A program made the position numbers and the translations under genes. The notes under the pieces were generated by a model. That model searched no databases. It was not told the origin of the DNA and saw only the letters and a program-made list of their open reading frames with translations. This document shows positions 16,643 through 20,098 of a stretch of 20,098 nt of DNA, piece after piece; positions within the stretch are counted from its first letter, which is position 1; every line of letters begins with the position of its first letter. Source of the stretch: Tubiluchus corallicola (taxonomy: Eukaryota; Priapulida; Priapulimorpha; Priapulimorphida; Tubiluchidae); assembly GCA_030141605.1 (NCBI GenBank), contig JAQGDQ010001529.1, positions 15,912 to 36,009 of the forward strand. Direction: 5' to 3'.

Positions 16643-19610
16643 CTACAGAAAAACGTAAGAAAAGAGTTTTATAAAAGTACATTTATGATTATAACCAAGA
16701 CTTATAGAAAGCAAAATTCAAGTATAATAATATTGTTATTTGTGGAAGTTGTAACTGTATATTTTAGGTGCTGCCATCTATTGACTAATCACTTTACATT
16801 TTGCTAGCCAAACTCACCCCTAGTATAATTGTTCGGTCCAGTGAATATGCATACTCACTGGATCTCTCCCTATTTTACTGTAATGTTATTCGTGAAGCCA
16901 AGTTTGCATAGTTACCTCTACCTATATATACTGACTGGATTCTACTTCTAGCCACTGTCTAACTCTCAGTGATCAGTGCAGGACACTCTTGTTCTCAGTG
17001 TTCAGTGTAGCAGTCATTCTACATATGTGCATGTAGTCTAATAAACGTTTTCAGTTTTGTGCAGATATGTAGTACAGTGTTTTATTCCTTTTCTACAAAG
17101 TGTTCAACTACAACCTCATACATGACTTTCACATTATTATTATAAAATGAAAATAAATAAAAATATTTATATAGGTGGAAAATTCACATTATTTTGCAAT
17201 ACAGCTTTACAAATGTTTTCAATATCACGACTTTAAAGCTACGATTGCTCACAACAACTAACAGCACTATATGTTTACCTGGAAGAGGTCTATTCCTGGT
17301 GGAACTTCCAGGTTAGCTCGATTCTCAGCCATATAATCGTATTTGCCAGTTGCTGCCAAATTTCTAATGTAATATTCGTGAGCAAGGAGGCTTCCCATAG
17401 AATGGTTAGCGTCCCTTCCCAAACCAAAGAAATGATATACCTACAGATACGGAAATGAAAGTGTGATTTCATGTGATACTTCATTATGAAGGAAATCTCG
17501 TTCTGCAAATGGTTGTTTATATAAGCAGCTCTAGCTACTGCATGAAAAAAACGTAACTGTTGTGGAGATCGCTGGCATCTATTAGAATTACATGGAACAT
17601 TGTAGAATGTTCCGTTAGAATAATCGTCTTACCGTGTGGAATGTTCTGGAACAAAACTTCTAGAAGCTTCTCGGGCGCGCTATATAAGGCGATGCAGGCC
17701 GCTGACAGACGCACACGGATTCACACAGACGCCACTTACACATTCTCTTGTAGACTTGTATTTTCAGATACACTCAAACGTTTTCCAGATTTTCACGTTT
17801 ACTGTAATCATTTCGTGTTCCTTCATACTTTTGTGTTGTAGAATTCTCGCTTAATAAACTAGTTTAATTTGATGACGTGTTTTCTGGGTTTTTTTCTACG
17901 AGCCTTCCGAGAGAAACAAAACAATAACCGAATATATTGGTCTTATTACGTTCGTCACTTAAAATGGTAACATCCAAAAATAAATACATATTTTATAGAA
18001 ATTCTGAAACCTATTCAAATAACTCCACTACATATAATAAATCGTGCTAGCATTGTTAGTCTTACCAATTTTTTCTCATTGTTAACATTGTTAGCATCTT
18101 TGGTAGCATTGTTAGTCTTACCAATCTTTTCTCATTGTTAGCATCTTTGCTAGCATTGTTAGTCTTACTAATCTTTTCTCATTGTTAGCATTGTTAGCAT
18201 CTTTACTAGCATTGTTAGTCTTACCAGTCTTTTCTCATTGTTAGCATTGTTAGCATCTTTGCTAGCATTGTTAGTCTTACCAATCTTTTCTCATTGTTAG
18301 CATTGTTAGCATCTTTGCTAGCATTGTTAGTCTTACCAATCTTTTCTTGCTAGCATTGTTAGCATCTTTGCAAGCATTGTTAGTCTTACCAGTCTTTTCT
18401 CATTGTTAGCATTGTTAGCATCTTTGCTAGCATTGTTAGTCTTACCAATCTTTTCTTGCTAGCATTGTTAGCATCTTTGCTAGCATTGTTAGTCTTACCA
18501 GTCTTTTCTCATTGTTAGCATTGTTAGCATCTTTGCTAGCATTGTTAGTCTTACCAATCTTTTCTTGCTGGCATTGTTAGCATCTTTGCTAGCATTGTTA
18601 GTCTTACCAATCTTTTCTCATTGTTAGCATTGTTAGCATCTTTGTTAGCATTGTTAGTCTTACCAATCTTTTCTCATTGTTAGCATTGTTAGCATCTTTG
18701 CTAGCATTGTTAGTCTTACCAGGCTTTTCTCATTGTTAGCATCTTTGCTAGCATTGTTAGTCTTACCAGTCTTTTCTCATTGTTAGCATTGTTAGCATCT
18801 TTGCTAGCATTGTTAGTCTTACCAGTCTTTTCACATTGCTAGCATTGTTAGCATCTTTGCTAGCATTGTTAGTCTTACCAGTCTTTTCTCATTGTTAGCA
18901 ACATCTTTGCATTGTTAGTCTACCAATCTTTTCTTGCTGATTTTAGCAATTGCTAGCATTGTTAGCATCTTTGCTAGCATTGTTAGTCTTACCAATCTTT
19001 TCACATCCAGCAGCATATCAAATGGGGAATTTTGCTGTTCAATCCATTTCAAGGCATGTTCTCTATCTTCATAGTAGATCAGTAACACTTTTGTATTCTT
19101 TGCAGCCAAATGATCCTAAAGAAATGTAACACTTGTCACCTCCAAGTAGTGTAAATAATAGTGGTCTGATTGCAATGTATTATCTATAAATATCTTTATT
19201 TACCAGATATTAATCTATTTATTTACCAAATTATCTTTAACTTGGTTCACATGGTTGCGTCACGGTCCTCAGAGAAAATGGCGGACTAGGACAACTAGTA
19301 AGTTAGACTCCCCAACATAATCACCAATTGTCTGCGTATCACCTGGAAATTGTAACTAGATAAAATACAATTTGTAGCACTCAGTTCTATGTTTTTGCTA
19401 TTTTTGTTTATTTACCCTCATCAAGATTTGCTTGTAGCGTTTCACTAATGAACTTTTTGTAAACTAATTACTTTGCATCTGTAATAGCACACCTGCATTA
19501 CCTGTTCTAACATTTATCAATGGTATGTCAATTGGTCCTGGTTTTCCAATTTCTGATTGATCTTCTGGTTGTTTCACCTTAAACTTCCGGAAAGCTTTGT
19601 CAAACTGATC
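16523..19610 (-). CDS. Copy R: peroxiredoxin-like (AhpC/TSA) gene, 3' part, 4 exons visible
   Basis: Minus-strand exons: D' 19610-19480, F 19115-18993, G 17440-17279, H 16642-16523 with the stop. Exons F, G and H are all phase 0 and read continuously. The product has the C-terminal half of an AhpC/TSA fold: a strand (NTKVLLIYYED), then FDMLLDVKRL-VYHFFGLGRD, like the FxxLLDpxxxvYxxFGL segment of peroxiredoxin-like proteins, then GDFLLDKQGKLRWLYKA, the usual final strand pair. The visible 177 residues contain no cysteine. The CPNC exon present in copy L is absent between D' and F, and D' lost its matching donor. The gene may be a cysteine-less derivative or a dying copy. Its 5' exons would lie beyond 20098. 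Introns carry an LTR, an LTR-like segment and the splice-donor minisatellite. Confidence 0.66.
16828..17130 (+). mobile_element. LTR-like segment in the copy R intron G-H
   Basis: CTATATATAC at 16922 is followed by AATAAA at 17040-17045, with TGTTCGG as a possible start. The promoter and polyA arrangement resembles the nearby LTR at 17558. No target duplication was identified; boundaries are approximate. Confidence 0.3.
17279..17440 (-). CDS. Copy R exon G
   Basis: 54 codons between CTGTAG|GTATATC and TTCCAG|GTAAAC, phase 0 at both ends. Begins VYHFFGLGRD, completing the LLDxxxxVYxxFGL signature from exon F. It continues with SMGSLLAHEYYIRNL, then TGKYDYMAENRANLEVPPGI, a long insertion-like loop before the last strands. 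The clean splice sites and phase continuity make this one of the best-supported exons. Confidence 0.7.
17558..17923 (+). mobile_element. Probable solo LTR
   Basis: 366 bp starting TGTTGTGGAGATCG and ending AACAAAACA, flanked by GTAAC (17553-17557) and ATAAC (17924-17928), a 5-bp duplication with one mismatch. It holds a TATA box (CTATATAAGG, about 17681) and AATAAA near 17851 at LTR-like spacing. No internal retrotransposon region is adjacent. It lies in the copy R intron between exons F and G, opposite to the gene. Confidence 0.6.
18055..19000. repeat. Minisatellite (about 47-57-bp unit, about 18 copies) containing 5' splice-site copies
   Basis: On the plus strand the unit includes GTCTTACCAATCTTTTC and GTTAGCATCTTTGCTAGCA. 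On the gene's strand this reads GAAAAGATTG|GTAAGAC, the exact end and donor of copy R exon F (donor at 18993/18992). About 17 further copies extend to 18055, some with A/G variation, one with TACTAA and one with a base missing. The array fills most of the intron next to exon F. Confidence 0.95.
18993..19115 (-). CDS. Copy R exon F (central strand-helix of the fold)
   Basis: 41 codons between TTTCTTTAG|GATCATT and AGATTG|GTAAGAC, phase 0 at both ends. Encodes HLAAKNTKVLLIYYEDREHA and then NSPFDMLLDVKRL. In AhpC/TSA proteins this is the strand after the active-site helix, the following helix, and the FxLLLD strand. Its donor sits at the edge of a minisatellite that repeats this very exon-intron junction. 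Confidence 0.68.
19140..19470. repeat. Duplicated intron block, copy R side
   Basis: Counterpart of 655-1020. Here it runs directly into exon F at 19115, whereas in copy L it is followed by the hexamer satellite and the CPNC exon. Confidence 0.8.
19480..19610 (-). CDS. Copy R exon D'
   Basis: 131 nt, same length and frame as copy L exon D, after TCATTTCAG. The protein matches exon D except for two residues. The splice donor used in copy L (TTACA|GTAACA) reads TTACA|GATGCA here, so that donor is destroyed. The remaining candidates are CAG|GTAATG (phase 1) and GGT|GTGCTA (phase 0, weak). Only the weak one would join exon F in frame. Confidence 0.55.
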
Positions 19611-19814
19611 CTGAAATGATTTGAGTAAAATGGTTTGTATATTTTGGACACGAAGTTTATGTTATAAAATTCTATTCTACTAACACAAATTTTCAAAGTC
19701 AAAAAGATTTGATGAAAACTGTTTTTTGTCAGCATTTTACGTGCAAAGATGGATACAAATATTTTATAATTTCATTTTTTCACAAAAACACCAAACAACA
19801 ATACAATATATGAC

Positions 19815-20017
19815 ATTATATTACATATTACATATATTACATATTACATATTACATATATTACATATTACATATTACATATTACATATTACATATTACAT
19901 ATTACATATTACATATTACATATTACATATTACATATTACATATTACATATTACATATTACATATTACATATTACATATTACATATTACATATTACATAT
20001 TACATATATTACATATT
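19815..20017. repeat. (ATATTAC)n heptamer microsatellite
   Basis: About 200 bp of ATATTAC units with several ATATATTAC variants, in the copy R intron upstream of exon D'. The open frame across it is an artefact. Confidence 0.95.
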
Positions 20018-20098
20018 ATGATAACATGGTATACATAGTTACATTAATTTCATCATAAAATCAACATGGCATGATGTCTATATATAAATTGTTGCTTG

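Noticed and set aside
18040-19000. CRISPR-like array of regularly spaced repeats
   Set aside because: The spacers are not unique; the unit is a tandem minisatellite in a eukaryotic intron.
19726-20058. 110-codon frame with YYILHIT repeats
   Set aside because: Artefact of the ATATTAC heptamer array.

Overview
The window is AT-rich genomic DNA from a multicellular animal, most likely an invertebrate. The evidence is short coding exons with GT/AG splice sites and matching phases, an animal-type Golgi fucosyltransferase, many tandem repeats, and remnants of LINEs, LTR elements and hAT-, piggyBac- and pogo-like DNA transposons. No prokaryotic gene layout is present. The species cannot be named from sequence alone; sponges, cnidarians and molluscs are all possible.

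Main layout. (1) 1-4598, minus strand: five phase-compatible exons of a thioredoxin-fold AhpC/TSA (peroxiredoxin-like) gene, here called copy L. It runs off the left edge and carries a CPNC motif at 44-23. (2) 16523-19610, minus strand: four exons of a second copy, copy R, ending in a normal stop. It runs off the right edge and lacks the CPNC exon where it is expected. (3) About 7280-8160: a scrambled fragment of a third copy, copy P, made of blocks that are separate in L and R. The window is therefore part of a decaying tandem gene family. (4) 9352-10322, plus strand: a single-exon GT11 alpha-1,2-fucosyltransferase-like gene with one reading-frame break near 9684. (5) 12023-12162, minus strand: an orphan last exon of an ABCC/MRP-type ABC transporter, with a frame break.

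The rest is repeat-derived. Four LINE reverse-transcriptase tails lie at 4013, 6740, 10817 and 13686. Two hAT-like MITEs have perfect 8-bp target duplications (6455-6691 and 15349-15814). PiggyBac-like ends sit at TTAA, one supported by an empty-site comparison. There is a probable solo LTR at 17558-17923, two other LTR-like segments, a pogo-like end, and at least nine micro- or minisatellites.

The most unusual structure is the minisatellite at 18055-19000 in an intron of copy R. Its unit contains the 3' end of the neighbouring exon plus the 5' splice site, so about 17 decoy splice donors lie directly downstream of the real one. No functional link between the fucosyltransferase and the peroxiredoxin-like genes is visible; they are only neighbours.
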